In this document: positions 1 to 7,068 of the stretch, in pieces
Layout of the letters: each line of letters starts with the position of its first letter
Position numbering within the stretch: position 1 is the stretch's first letter
NCBI GenBank assembly: GCA_009776385.1
Contig: WRFT01000006.1
Span: 1 to 19,266, forward strand
Source: Clostridia bacterium
Lineage (GTDB): Bacteria > Bacillota > Clostridia > Christensenellales > Aristaeellaceae
DNA length: 19,266 nt
Direction: 5' to 3'
Notes under the pieces: generated by a model
Seen by the model: the letters and a program-made list of their open reading frames with translations, nothing else
What the model was told of the DNA's origin: nothing
Database searches by the model: none
Program-made: the position numbers and the translations under genes

Positions 1-1083
1 TATCAGCGTATACCCACGATCGAGCACAGCCGCAGGGCTTAAGGCTTTTAAAGCCGATGATAAGACCGTATAACGCTCCCGAAAGGCATTCATTCTCTCA
101 TTCATTGCCATTCGTAACCTATTTTCCAGATCCCGCGAAGCGTTGATGGAACGGATGAGCTGAACACCGGGGTTTGCACGTACCAGCCGGACATGCAGGT
201 TGGAAAGCCTGGCATGGTATGCTTGCAGTACGGCGAGCGCCGATGCATGCAGCCAATCCGCAGATCGCGCTATCTTTAGTTTTAGTTCATTTCTATCCGG
301 TATACATATCTCGGCTGCCTGTGACGGCGTTGCGGCGCGCACGTCCGCCGCAAAATCCGATATGGTAAAATCCGTTTCATGACCGACAGCCGATATAACG
401 GGGACACGGCTGGCACGGATGGCATAGGCGATCCGTTCATCGTTAAAGGACCAAAGGTCCTCAATGGAGCCGCCTCCGCGGCCAATGATGATGACCTCCA
501 CATCCTTTACCCTGTTGAGTTTTTCAATTGCCAGAACGATTTCTTCCGCCGAACCTTCCCCCTGTACCTTAACAGGGCATAAAACGAGCGGCACACCGCT
601 GTTACGACGTCTCGCGACAGTAATCATATCGTGAATGGCGGCGCCGGCTGCCGAGGTAGCAATACCCACACAAAGCGGATATAAGGGAACGGGTCTTTTA
701 ATTGACGCATCAAAGACACCCTCGGCTGTTAATCTGTCCTTTAGCAGCAGGAATCGCGCAAACAACTCTCCCTTTCCGTCTTCCCGCATTTGCTCCGCGT
801 AGAACTGATAATGGCCATCTTTCGTATAAAGCGAAACACTGCCCGATAAAATGACTCTCAGACCGTCTGTAGGCGGCGCTTGAGCCGGCAGGCGATGATG
901 CTTGAACATGACGCAGCTGATACGCGCGTTCTCGTCTTTGAGCGAAAAGTACCAATGCCCGGATGGGTAGCTTTTAAAGCCGCTGATTTCACCGCGAATT
1001 TGGATGCCGCGTAAAAACGGATTGCTTGCCAACGACTTGCGAACATATTCGTTTAAATCAAATACGGAAAGAATATTATCCAA
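1..1083 (-). CDS. xseA: Exodeoxyribonuclease VII large subunit, 3' end cut by window edge
   Basis: This is the large, catalytic subunit of exonuclease VII, a cytoplasmic nuclease that degrades single-stranded DNA and acts with the small subunit XseB. The frame is open for 361 codons from a TTG at 1083 to the left edge. The N-terminus resembles the family start (LSVFDLNEYVR), followed by an OB-fold-like region with SGHWYFSLKD at about residues 41-50. GRGGGS lies at 201-206, and the family signature GHETDFTISDFAADVRAATP begins at 234. The visible end, AVLDRGYTLI, is the usual C-terminal XseA motif, so perhaps 40-80 residues are missing. The TTG start overlaps the end of folD by 8 bases; a second in-frame TTG at 1107 has no SD in front and is less likely. 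The gene is the last visible member of the asp23-nusB-folD operon. xseB would be expected beyond the left edge, which I cannot see. Confidence 0.95.
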   Translation of the reverse strand, partial: MDNILSVFDLNEYVRKSLASNPFLRGIQIRGEISGFKSYPSGHWYFSLKDENARISCVMFKHHRLPAQAPPTDGLRVILSGSVSLYTKDGHYQFYAEQMREDGKGELFARFLLLKDRLTAEGVFDASIKRPVPLYPLCVGIATSAAGAAIHDMITVARRRNSGVPLVLCPVKVQGEGSAEEIVLAIEKLNRVKDVEVIIIGRGGGSIEDLWSFNDERIAYAIRASRVPVISAVGHETDFTISDFAADVRAATPSQAAEICIPDRNELKLKIARSADWLHASALAVLQAYHARLSNLHVRLVRANPGVQLIRSINASRDLENRLRMAMNERMNAFRERYTVLSSALKALSPAAVLDRGYTLI

Positions 1084-1945
1084 GGCTGCTAAGTCTTTCC
1101 GCTTCAATGGAAGCGGCTGCCTCTACAGTATTGGCCATCAACATGGCAACGGTCATACGCCCCACACCGCCCGGGACAGGGGTGATAAACCCAGCGACTT
1201 CGCTAACTGCTTGAAAGTCCACATCGCCTACCACTTTTCCGTCCACATACGTGATTCCGACATCAATGACAACCGCGCCGGGTTTTACCATGTCAGCCGT
1301 TATAAGCTTTGGTTTGCCCGCGGCAACGACGAGTATGTCCGCCCTGGATGTGTAAGCCTTTAAATCCGCCGTCAGTTTATGGCATACAGACACGGTGGCA
1401 TCTTCATTCATCAAGATAATTGCCATCGGCTTCCCAACGATGTTAGACCGGCCAACCACCACCGCGTCTTTTCCGGCTATCGTTACACCGGTAGATTTAA
1501 TCATTTCATGCACGCCTTTGGGCGTGCCCGGCAGTAAAGACGGTAACCCATAAAAAAGCTTGCCGCTGTTTTGATAATGAAACCCGTCCACATCCTTCGC
1601 GGGATTGATTAATGAAAGCAGCCTCAGTGTACTCAGGTGCGGCGGCAGAGGCAGTTGTACCAAAATGCCGTGAATTGCGGACTCCTCATTTAGCTGTCGG
1701 ATGGTCGTTTCTATCTCCGCCTGCGGCGTGTGAGCGGGCATTCGGATGATTCGTGAATAAATGCCAATGCTTTGACAGATTTTTTCTTTATTCGCCACGT
1801 ACTTCATGCTGGCGGGGTTCTCCCCAACAATAATCACAGCGAGCCCGGGTACTATTCCGCGCGCTTTGAATTTGATTATCGCCTCTTGCGTACCGGCTAA
1901 ATGCTCGGCGGATAGCGCTTTACCGTTAATGATTTGTGCCGCCAT
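1076..1945 (-). CDS. folD: Bifunctional methylenetetrahydrofolate dehydrogenase/cyclohydrolase FolD
   Basis: FolD oxidises 5,10-methylene-THF to 5,10-methenyl-THF with NADP and hydrolyses it to 10-formyl-THF, the one-carbon donor for purine synthesis. The 289-residue length is normal. The catalytic region YVANKEK (49-55) has the expected Tyr and Lys; VQLPLP (96-101), DVDGFH (118-123), the Rossmann nucleotide-binding segment VVGRSNIVGKPMA (163-175) and VIDVGI (226-231) are all present. Two normally conserved spots differ: the usual PCTPxG is PGTPKG (139-144), and the PGGVGPMT signature reads PGGVGRMT (258-265, Arg263 for Pro). The catalytic residues are kept, so the enzyme is probably active. 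The ATG at 1945 follows an AAAGGAAA ribosome site and overlaps the upstream Kae1-like gene by 20 bases, suggesting coupled translation. Confidence 0.95.
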   Translation of the reverse strand: MAAQIINGKALSAEHLAGTQEAIIKFKARGIVPGLAVIIVGENPASMKYVANKEKICQSIGIYSRIIRMPAHTPQAEIETTIRQLNEESAIHGILVQLPLPPHLSTLRLLSLINPAKDVDGFHYQNSGKLFYGLPSLLPGTPKGVHEMIKSTGVTIAGKDAVVVGRSNIVGKPMAIILMNEDATVSVCHKLTADLKAYTSRADILVVAAGKPKLITADMVKPGAVVIDVGITYVDGKVVGDVDFQAVSEVAGFITPVPGGVGRMTVAMLMANTVEAAASIEAERLSSLG

Positions 1946-2900
1946 CGTTTTTTATTTCCTTTCTGTATGCTGATAAAGCGGATAACGCGATACCAACCGC
2001 GTTATCGCAGGCATACTCTTTTAACCCGAAAAAAGCGCGGAACGGGGTATCTGCTGCAACCCGCGCAATGATCCCTTCTCTGACCAACTGAGATGAGGTT
2101 ACCCCTCCCGTGAATAACACCTCTTTGATTCCCGTCAATTTGCTTGCCGTCAACGCCATTTTCAGAGCGACGCGAATGATAAGCCCGAATATTTCCGCGG
2201 CGATTTCCTGCGGCGGTTTCTTTTCTTGTATCCATTGAAGCACACGGGTTTCCGCGCCGGAAAAGTGGCAGTGAAGACCATCGCTATCCATGGAAATCGG
2301 CAGAAGATCCTCGCATGCCCCATTTAAGGCCAGTTGCTCCAATGCCGGTCCCGATGGGAAGGGAAGTCCCAGGGTAACGCCTGACCTGTCAATAAGCTGC
2401 CCGGCACTAATATCATTAGACGCGCCTAAAAGCGTCACATCGCCCTCATCATAGCGCACTATCTCGTTTGTTCCGCCGGAGAGATGAAACGCGAGAAAGC
2501 TATTACTGTCCAGCCCTGATTGGTATCGTGACGCTTCGATATGGCCGCGTTGATGGGAAAAGGCATAAACCGGAATGTTATGTATGGCCGCTAACGATTC
2601 TCCAAACGAGACGCCTACCGTAAAGACAGGCATATAGGACGCTTCTTGATCTCTCGGTTTATCAGCGACACCTACAGTCACTATATCCAAGTTGGTCATC
2701 CCGTCAAAACACGCCCGCGTTAATGGCGCCAGATGACGCACATGGTGAAAGACGGCTTCGCTTTGCCTGACCCCTCGCTCACCCTGTCTAACGGGCAGCA
2801 TGACTCTTTGACTGCTCAGCACCGTGCTGTTTTCTACTGACACAAGCGCAATGGATGTTGTATAGCAACTGGTATCGAACCCGACTGTTACTAACTTCAT
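1926..2900 (-). CDS. Kae1/TsaD-like (peptidase M22 family) paralogue of unknown role
   Basis: This 324-residue protein belongs to the ASKHA-fold Kae1/TsaD/Gcp superfamily, whose best-known member makes the t6A modification of tRNA. It starts with FDTSCYTTSIALV (8-20), the phosphate-1 loop of the fold. It keeps the HxxxH metal-binding pair (His116, His120), the segment DISAGQLIDRSG (163-174), GLPFPSGPALEQLA (178-191), FTGGV (263-267) and DNAVGIA (299-305). The canonical SGGHT loop is SGGTNE here (141-146). It looks like the shorter paralogue that many Clostridia carry beside nusB/folD rather than the true TsaD, which is usually longer and better conserved; this is an inference from motif divergence and position. 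Its ATG overlaps the nusB stop as ATGA, so translation is probably coupled. Older annotations would call it an O-sialoglycoprotein endopeptidase, which I would not trust. Confidence 0.82.
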   Translation of the reverse strand: MKLVTVGFDTSCYTTSIALVSVENSTVLSSQRVMLPVRQGERGVRQSEAVFHHVRHLAPLTRACFDGMTNLDIVTVGVADKPRDQEASYMPVFTVGVSFGESLAAIHNIPVYAFSHQRGHIEASRYQSGLDSNSFLAFHLSGGTNEIVRYDEGDVTLLGASNDISAGQLIDRSGVTLGLPFPSGPALEQLALNGACEDLLPISMDSDGLHCHFSGAETRVLQWIQEKKPPQEIAAEIFGLIIRVALKMALTASKLTGIKEVLFTGGVTSSQLVREGIIARVAADTPFRAFFGLKEYACDNAVGIALSALSAYRKEIKNDGGTNH

Positions 2901-3325
2901 GCCTTGCTTCCGTTCATTCTGTGTATAGAGCCAAGAATACCGTTGATAAACCTGCCTGCATCAGGTTCGGAAAACGTATTTGCCAACTCCACCGCTTCAT
3001 TGATGGCTACAGCAGCGGGAACGCTTTTAGTGATATGCATTTCATAAACGCATAAACGCAAAATAGATAAATCTACCCGTGCCATGCGCTCCAACGGCCA
3101 ATCGACGCTAAAGTGGCCGATAAGCGCATCTATATTGTTTTGATGCAACGTCACGCCATTGATGAGCTCATATACAAATTGACGTTCTTTACCCGGTGGT
3201 TTTTTGCCATTTCTATCATTTATCGTAGAGTAAACCATATCGATGGATACATCTCCGCCGTCGCCGCCCAACAAGCGTTCGTAAAGAAGCTGCATGACCA
3301 CCTGCCGGACGATACTTCGCTTCAT
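2897..3325 (-). CDS. nusB: Transcription antitermination factor NusB
   Basis: NusB is a small all-alpha RNA-binding protein that, with NusE (S10), binds boxA RNA and supports antitermination, chiefly on rRNA operons. The 142-residue length is typical. Family marks are the N-terminal helix MKRSIVRQVVMQLLYERLL (1-19), the core W76..R80...VDLSILRLCVYEM (to 95), and AINEAVELANTFSEPDAGRFINGILGSI (107-134). A loop of about 25 residues after the first helix (GGDGGDVSIDM and on) is somewhat long. The ATG at 3325 has GGAG ten bases upstream. It lies 36 bases after the small membrane protein gene and overlaps the Kae1-like gene by 4 bases, so it is an internal gene of the asp23-to-xseA operon. Confidence 0.95.
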   Translation of the reverse strand: MKRSIVRQVVMQLLYERLLGGDGGDVSIDMVYSTINDRNGKKPPGKERQFVYELINGVTLHQNNIDALIGHFSVDWPLERMARVDLSILRLCVYEMHITKSVPAAVAINEAVELANTFSEPDAGRFINGILGSIHRMNGSKA

Positions 3326-3361
3326 AGTTCAGATACTCCATTCAGGATGAGTTTTACGAGA

Positions 3362-3598
3362 TTATTTACCCTTCGGGGGAAATAACCTGTTAACGATTTT
3401 TTTAATACCTTCCCCTTTATCTTTCACTCCTCCCGCATAGACGCCTATTAAGCCCAGCAGAATGATAAAAAGCGTTTTCCAGATACCCAGAAAAATAAAT
3501 GATAATGCTAATAACGCGCCTATCATACCGCAGATAACGGCGCACTGGGGAGTGCCTATGGTAAATAACTCCCGAACGCGTTCCTCAGTTTTATTCAT
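3362..3598 (-). CDS. Small integral membrane protein, DUF2273-like, partner of Asp23/AmaP
   Basis: This is a 78-residue protein with two hydrophobic stretches, about 18-37 and 40-57, forming a helical hairpin around GIWKTLFIILLGLIGVYAGG, and a basic tail (KGEGIKKIVNRLFPPKGK). The pattern GxxxGALLAL...FLGIWKTLFIILL...G matches the DUF2273 family of small membrane proteins, which are regularly encoded next to AmaP and Asp23. No enzymatic function is known; an anchoring or scaffolding role at the membrane is inferred from context. The frame stays open further upstream, but the ATG at 3598 is chosen because AAAGGAG lies about 9 bases before it and because upstream residues would be read inside amaP. 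It begins 19 bases after the amaP stop. Confidence 0.8.
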   Translation of the reverse strand: MNKTEERVRELFTIGTPQCAVICGMIGALLALSFIFLGIWKTLFIILLGLIGVYAGGVKDKGEGIKKIVNRLFPPKGK

Positions 3599-3617
3599 AC
3601 ACTGACGCTCCTTTATG

Positions 3618-4508
3618 TTACTGTTCGCCGGTTTCCGTACCCGAGTCGTCAGAAGCGGCTTCAGAGGCTGTTTCTTCTTGTGTCTGCTCGGCGGCCGGCG
3701 CGCTTTGAGGTGGTTCCGGCTGCGTTTCACGCCCAAATAAACGTTGATGAAGCGGCTTTCGAACCGACTCATCCGCAACGATTTCCACTTCCGCTTTTAC
3801 ATCGGAAACAGCTGTTTCTTCATATGCGTTCTCATCATGCTTCATTATCGGCTCGACGGCCAACTCGGGATTATCTTGTGTATCCTGCTTGCTGACATAC
3901 TCCCCGTGGTACTCATGATCTTCTTCCTTAACCAGGACATCGCGTACCATGAAGGGAGAGTCCACCACCTTCGCATTAGCCGTATCCACTTGCACGCAGA
4001 CTTCCTTGACGTCAATTCCGGAACAAGCTTGAATGTACTGCTTGATTTGCTTTTGCAGCGCGTTTACCGCCAGTGGAATACTAACCCCGTTGGCCAGCCC
4101 AACGCGTAAGCTAACGGTGACACCGTCCCTGCTTGTATCGATGCGGCTGCCGATAATATTAAGCTCGCCATGCGGTTCAATACACCTCTGCACCAAGTTC
4201 TCCATCGCCTTGATGGATATGCTCATGAGCCCGTTATCGGTTTTTTGAACGACAAACCTTTTACCGGCTCTGGCACGTTTAACAATAAGTAAAAAGCAGT
4301 ACGCGCCCAGCAGCATGGTGAATATAGATACCACCAGAGTGATGATGCGCGTTCCCATGCCGGTTTCCGCCACAGAAAACAATAATGCGGAGTTGTGGAG
4401 CCATACGGGCGCAAATCCGATGCATCGTAAAAATACAAATACAGAAATGACAAACAGTATCAACCCGCACAGGGATGCGGCTATTTTGTCACCTAAACGC
4501 TGTTTCAC
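3618..4508 (-). CDS. amaP: Alkaline shock response membrane anchor protein AmaP
   Basis: AmaP is a membrane protein that holds Asp23 at the cytoplasmic membrane. The protein has 296 residues with two transmembrane helices (about 10-30 and 53-76) separated by a short extracytoplasmic loop. A cytoplasmic Asp23-like alpha/beta domain (about 92-177: SISIKAMENLVQRCI, TVSLRVGLANGVSIPLAVNALQ, VKEVCVQVD) follows. Residues 180-296 are a low-complexity acidic tail rich in Glu, Ala, Asp and Thr (AAEQTQEETASEAASDDSGT), longer than in typical AmaP, which runs to about 180-200 residues. The start is GTG at 4508 with AGGGG nine bases upstream. The gene lies 59 bases after asp23 and 19 before the DUF2273 gene. 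The tail may be disordered and bind partners; that is inference. Confidence 0.85.
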   Translation of the reverse strand: MKQRLGDKIAASLCGLILFVISVFVFLRCIGFAPVWLHNSALLFSVAETGMGTRIITLVVSIFTMLLGAYCFLLIVKRARAGKRFVVQKTDNGLMSISIKAMENLVQRCIEPHGELNIIGSRIDTSRDGVTVSLRVGLANGVSIPLAVNALQKQIKQYIQACSGIDVKEVCVQVDTANAKVVDSPFMVRDVLVKEEDHEYHGEYVSKQDTQDNPELAVEPIMKHDENAYEETAVSDVKAEVEIVADESVRKPLHQRLFGRETQPEPPQSAPAAEQTQEETASEAASDDSGTETGEQ

Positions 4509-4567
4509 TATGTTTCACCCCTTCATGGTATTTTATTGGTTAGGTCTGTTACGTGCGTACAAATACA

Positions 4568-5116
4568 TTATGCTTTATTATCGCCTGTATCCGGTTGTGC
4601 CGCCTCATCGTTTTCGGTAGGGACGGCAGGTGGTTCCGCCGCCACCCGCCGGGTGTTTTTTTGTGACTTTGCGGTTTTAGGTGCCGCGGGAGCTTCAAGC
4701 GCCGCGTTTTGCGCGCCGGACTCCAGTGCTTTGTTTTCTTTATCGAAACTGACGCCTTGCACATGCACGTCCACTCGAACCACCCGCAAGCCTGTCATGG
4801 TTTCAATGGCTTTACGAACATTCTCCTGAGCGTCATGCGCGGCTTTTTGGATGGGGGTACCATACTCAATAACAACATACAAATCGACACTCGCTTCTTC
4901 TCTGCCGATTTGGACGCGTACCCCTTTGGTAATGTTCCTGTTTCTGCCGATGATATCGGATAAACCGCCGCCCGTACTCATGCCGATGATACCCTTAACC
5001 TCATTGGCCGCTACGCCCGCGATAATAGCGATTACCTCATTAGCATAGGTAATCGTACTGCCGAATCCATCGTCTTGAAGTACATTTGAAGGAAGAAAAT
5101 CTTTCTTTGACGGCAA
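4568..5116 (-). CDS. Asp23/Gls24 family envelope stress protein
   Basis: Asp23/Gls24 proteins are abundant cytoplasmic-face membrane-associated proteins linked to cell-envelope homeostasis and alkaline stress. From the TTG start the protein has 182 residues. The Asp23 domain covers about 20-125: ITYANEVIAIIAGVAANEVKGI (22-43), the Gly-rich GMSTGGGLSDIIGR (45-58), VDLYVVIEYGTPI (77-89) and VRVDVHVQGVSF (113-124). The rest is an Ala/Pro/Glu-rich tail likely to be disordered. The TTG at 5116 is preferred because GGGAGG at 5125-5130 stands 8 bases upstream; a farther TTG at 5149 has no SD and would put the SD inside the gene. A sigma-A type promoter lies at 5162-5190. This is the first gene of the operon that continues through amaP, nusB and folD. 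Confidence 0.9.
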   Translation of the reverse strand: MPSKKDFLPSNVLQDDGFGSTITYANEVIAIIAGVAANEVKGIIGMSTGGGLSDIIGRNRNITKGVRVQIGREEASVDLYVVIEYGTPIQKAAHDAQENVRKAIETMTGLRVVRVDVHVQGVSFDKENKALESGAQNAALEAPAAPKTAKSQKNTRRVAAEPPAVPTENDEAAQPDTGDNKA

Positions 5117-5124
5117 CCTACGCA

Positions 5125-5130
5125 CCTCCC
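5125..5130 (-). promoter_or_regulatory. Ribosome binding site that sets the Asp23-family TTG start
   Basis: GGGAGG read on the minus strand, 8 bases before the TTG at 5116. It is the only good SD near the beginning of the gene and decides between the in-frame TTG codons at 5116 and 5149. Confidence 0.7.
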
Positions 5131-5161
5131 GTAGCACGTATAATAGCAAAACACTACGCGA

Positions 5162-5190
5162 AGTATAGCAGAAACCGGAGAGAATAACAA
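5162..5190 (-). promoter_or_regulatory. Sigma-A type promoter of the asp23-to-xseA operon
   Basis: On the minus strand TTGTTA (5185-5190) is followed after exactly 17 bases by TATACT (5162-5167). This matches the TTGACA/TATAAT consensus at 4 and 5 of 6 positions. It lies between the stop of the TPR gene at 5205 and the asp23 start at 5116, giving a leader of about 40 bases. No convincing terminator precedes it, so read-through from the mrfA operon is possible. Confidence 0.65.
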
Positions 5191-5204
5191 TCTAACAACG
5201 CGCG

Positions 5205-5918
5205 CTAGTCTTGTACGGCATCGGCCTTCAGGCTGTTTAAGAGCTCTGTAATTTTATCTTTTCCGGCAAAGTTGAGCGGTGAGAAGCGCCCTTCCAACGC
5301 TGTTTCTAATTTTTCGACAGCATCCTCTGTTTTACCGTCTTCAATATCATAAAGGGATAAAAAATAAAGTGTATCGATTTGACCGGGTTTTATTTTGATG
5401 GCGGCGTCAAAATATTCCTTAGCCTTACGCTTGTCGCCGCCTTGCATTCTATAATAAACTTGGCCCAGATTATCCAAACAAATGGCGTCATCCTCATCGT
5501 AATCGACCGCCTGTTTGTTAAACGTTAAAGCCCTGTCATAATCACCCGTGTCAATCAAAATAAAACCAAGCGTTTGATATAATAAGCTGTTTTGACCTTT
5601 ATCGCATTGTTTGTCTAAAAGGCTGACCGCTCTTTCTATATCGCCGAGCTTATAGCAACACACAGCGTAGTCGATATACATTTGACGTTTTTGCTCCGCG
5701 TTTAACCCGGGTGCTTTTTGTACTTTTGTGACAAGCAAATCCTTCGCTTTTTCATATTCATCATTCCGCAGAAGCAAAATCGCATAAGCCAATAAGATTC
5801 TGGGATTGTTTATACCCTCTTGTAACGCCGCTTCATACAACGATTTGGCCCCTTCAATATCCCCGGCAGCTTGTTTCCTTAGCGCCTTACGCCCCTTGAT
5901 GTTTGCCATGAACCCCAT
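5205..5918 (-). CDS. Tetratricopeptide repeat protein, function unknown
   Basis: This 237-residue cytoplasmic protein is made almost wholly of TPR helices and has no signal peptide or catalytic motif. Repeat-like units include GDIEGAKSLYEAALQEG near the start, RNDEYEKAKDLLVTKVQKAP, KLGDIERAVSLLDKQ, DTGDYDRALTFNKQAVDYD, the unit beginning LDNLGQVYYRM and running through AKEYFDAAIKIKP, and EDGKTEDAVEKLETALEG. Such proteins usually bind partners. The frame stays open to 5981, but the ATG at 5918 is preferred because a GGAGGAG run (5926-5934 region) stands 7 bases before it; a further ATG at 5909 is possible. It overlaps the end of mrfB by 32 bases, so the two are probably co-translated, and MrfB itself carries TPR-like helices at its C-terminus. 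A link to MrfAB repair is plausible but unproven. Confidence 0.85.
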   Translation of the reverse strand: MGFMANIKGRKALRKQAAGDIEGAKSLYEAALQEGINNPRILLAYAILLLRNDEYEKAKDLLVTKVQKAPGLNAEQKRQMYIDYAVCCYKLGDIERAVSLLDKQCDKGQNSLLYQTLGFILIDTGDYDRALTFNKQAVDYDEDDAICLDNLGQVYYRMQGGDKRKAKEYFDAAIKIKPGQIDTLYFLSLYDIEDGKTEDAVEKLETALEGRFSPLNFAGKDKITELLNSLKADAVQD

Positions 5919-7068
5919 GCTGTTGCTCCTCCCCGCTCTTGACCCTTCGCAGTAACCGGTCGCAACGGCATTGTAACGCATTTTGCGCAGCCTGTACAGG
6001 CAGAGCGTCTCCTAGGCCGTCACCATTGAGTATGCGTGCCGCTTGCAAGGCATATTCCAAAGCCTTGTCATCATCCTTGAAGCGGTGTTCATATAGTTTT
6101 GCCAGTTCAATATATGGCTCAACCCCGCTGTTATGGTGCTGTGTCATGCGTTTAAAAACCTCCGCGGCTTTACAATACTCGCCTGTTTTACGGTAATTAT
6201 GCGCAAGACGGTTCAAACTTTGATACGCGCAATCTCCGTTTAAAGCCAAGGAAAAGCAGGCGCGTGCCCGCTCATATTGTTTCTTTTTTTCCAATGCCAG
6301 CCCGATGGAGTATATGTCTTGATGATGTGTTACCGTTTGGGGATGCTCATACATTTGTATTAAAGTAGACATCAGACCGTATAAGGCAACGATATCCTGT
6401 TGGTTGTGTATGAATACATCATCTAAAAGCGACAAATCACCTGACTTCAAATATGAAAAATAGCGCTCCGGCACCAGCATTCCAGGAATATCCTGCGTTC
6501 GGTGAACGCCCAACACCCACTCTTCCAATCTGCTGAGGGGACAATTTCGTAAACGGAGCTTAAAAACACGCCGCGCCATATGTAAAAGGTCGGCATGCGG
6601 CATCATGAACGGTTCCGGATCCATGCGGTTCATTAAAAACCGCGTTTTAAGCAGCGGTAAGTCGTATGTGGCACCGTTGAAAGTAACGAGGATATCAAAA
6701 TGCGGCAGAATGCATTTTAACCGGTTTAACAGCTCCGGTTCATCGTTATAGTCTCGCATGAAGTACTGCCTGACAGTCAACATACCATTGTTTATGTATC
6801 CGATACCCACTAAAAACGCGACAGTACCAGCCCCGGTAGACAAACCCGTTGTTTCTGTATCCATAAATAGAATACGGGCAGACGGTCCTATTGCGGTAAA
6901 ATCGTTATTACCCATAGAGGACAGAGCGCAAGCTATGTTATCATGAACATCCGGGAAGTGACTCACGCTTATGGCGCGTTCCTGTTCAAGCACACCCTTC
7001 GAGCATGGGGCGGTCTTTTGCTTTGCCTGCGCCATGGCCATCAGCTTATCTTCCAAACGCGTTTTCAC
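5887..7068 (-). CDS. mrfB: RNase H-like DEDD exonuclease MrfB (YprB) with C-terminal TPRs
   Basis: MrfB is a DnaQ/RNase H-fold exonuclease that in Bacillus subtilis works with the helicase MrfA in repair of mitomycin C damage, separately from UvrABC. The 393-residue protein shows the acidic active site: FMDTETTG (Asp70, Glu72), TFNGATYDLPLL (Asp136), HADLLHMAR (Asp160) and IHNQQDIVALY (His221, Asp225). LSRLEEWVLGVHRTQDIPG (178-196) is a characteristic YprB segment. After residue 250 come two or three TPR-like helix pairs (QYERARACFSLAL, KTGEYCKAAEVFKRM, DDKALEYALQAARI). The GTG start at 7068 overlaps the mrfA stop as GTGA; an ATG at 7041 is an alternative, since neither has a strong SD. The exact last ligand spacing, His-x3-Asp, mixes features of the DEDDh and DEDDy classes. 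Confidence 0.88.
   Translation of the reverse strand: MKTRLEDKLMAMAQAKQKTAPCSKGVLEQERAISVSHFPDVHDNIACALSSMGNNDFTAIGPSARILFMDTETTGLSTGAGTVAFLVGIGYINNGMLTVRQYFMRDYNDEPELLNRLKCILPHFDILVTFNGATYDLPLLKTRFLMNRMDPEPFMMPHADLLHMARRVFKLRLRNCPLSRLEEWVLGVHRTQDIPGMLVPERYFSYLKSGDLSLLDDVFIHNQQDIVALYGLMSTLIQMYEHPQTVTHHQDIYSIGLALEKKKQYERARACFSLALNGDCAYQSLNRLAHNYRKTGEYCKAAEVFKRMTQHHNSGVEPYIELAKLYEHRFKDDDKALEYALQAARILNGDGLGDALPVQAAQNALQCRCDRLLRRVKSGEEQQHGVHGKHQGA

Noticed and set aside
1004..1363. Open frame of 119 codons on the plus strand
   Set aside because: It lies antisense to folD and the xseA start, resembles no family, and has no plausible SD or promoter.
3744..4109. Open frame of 121 codons on the plus strand opposite amaP
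   Set aside because: Hydrophobic-looking translation, but it is a shadow of a well-supported gene with clear domain structure.
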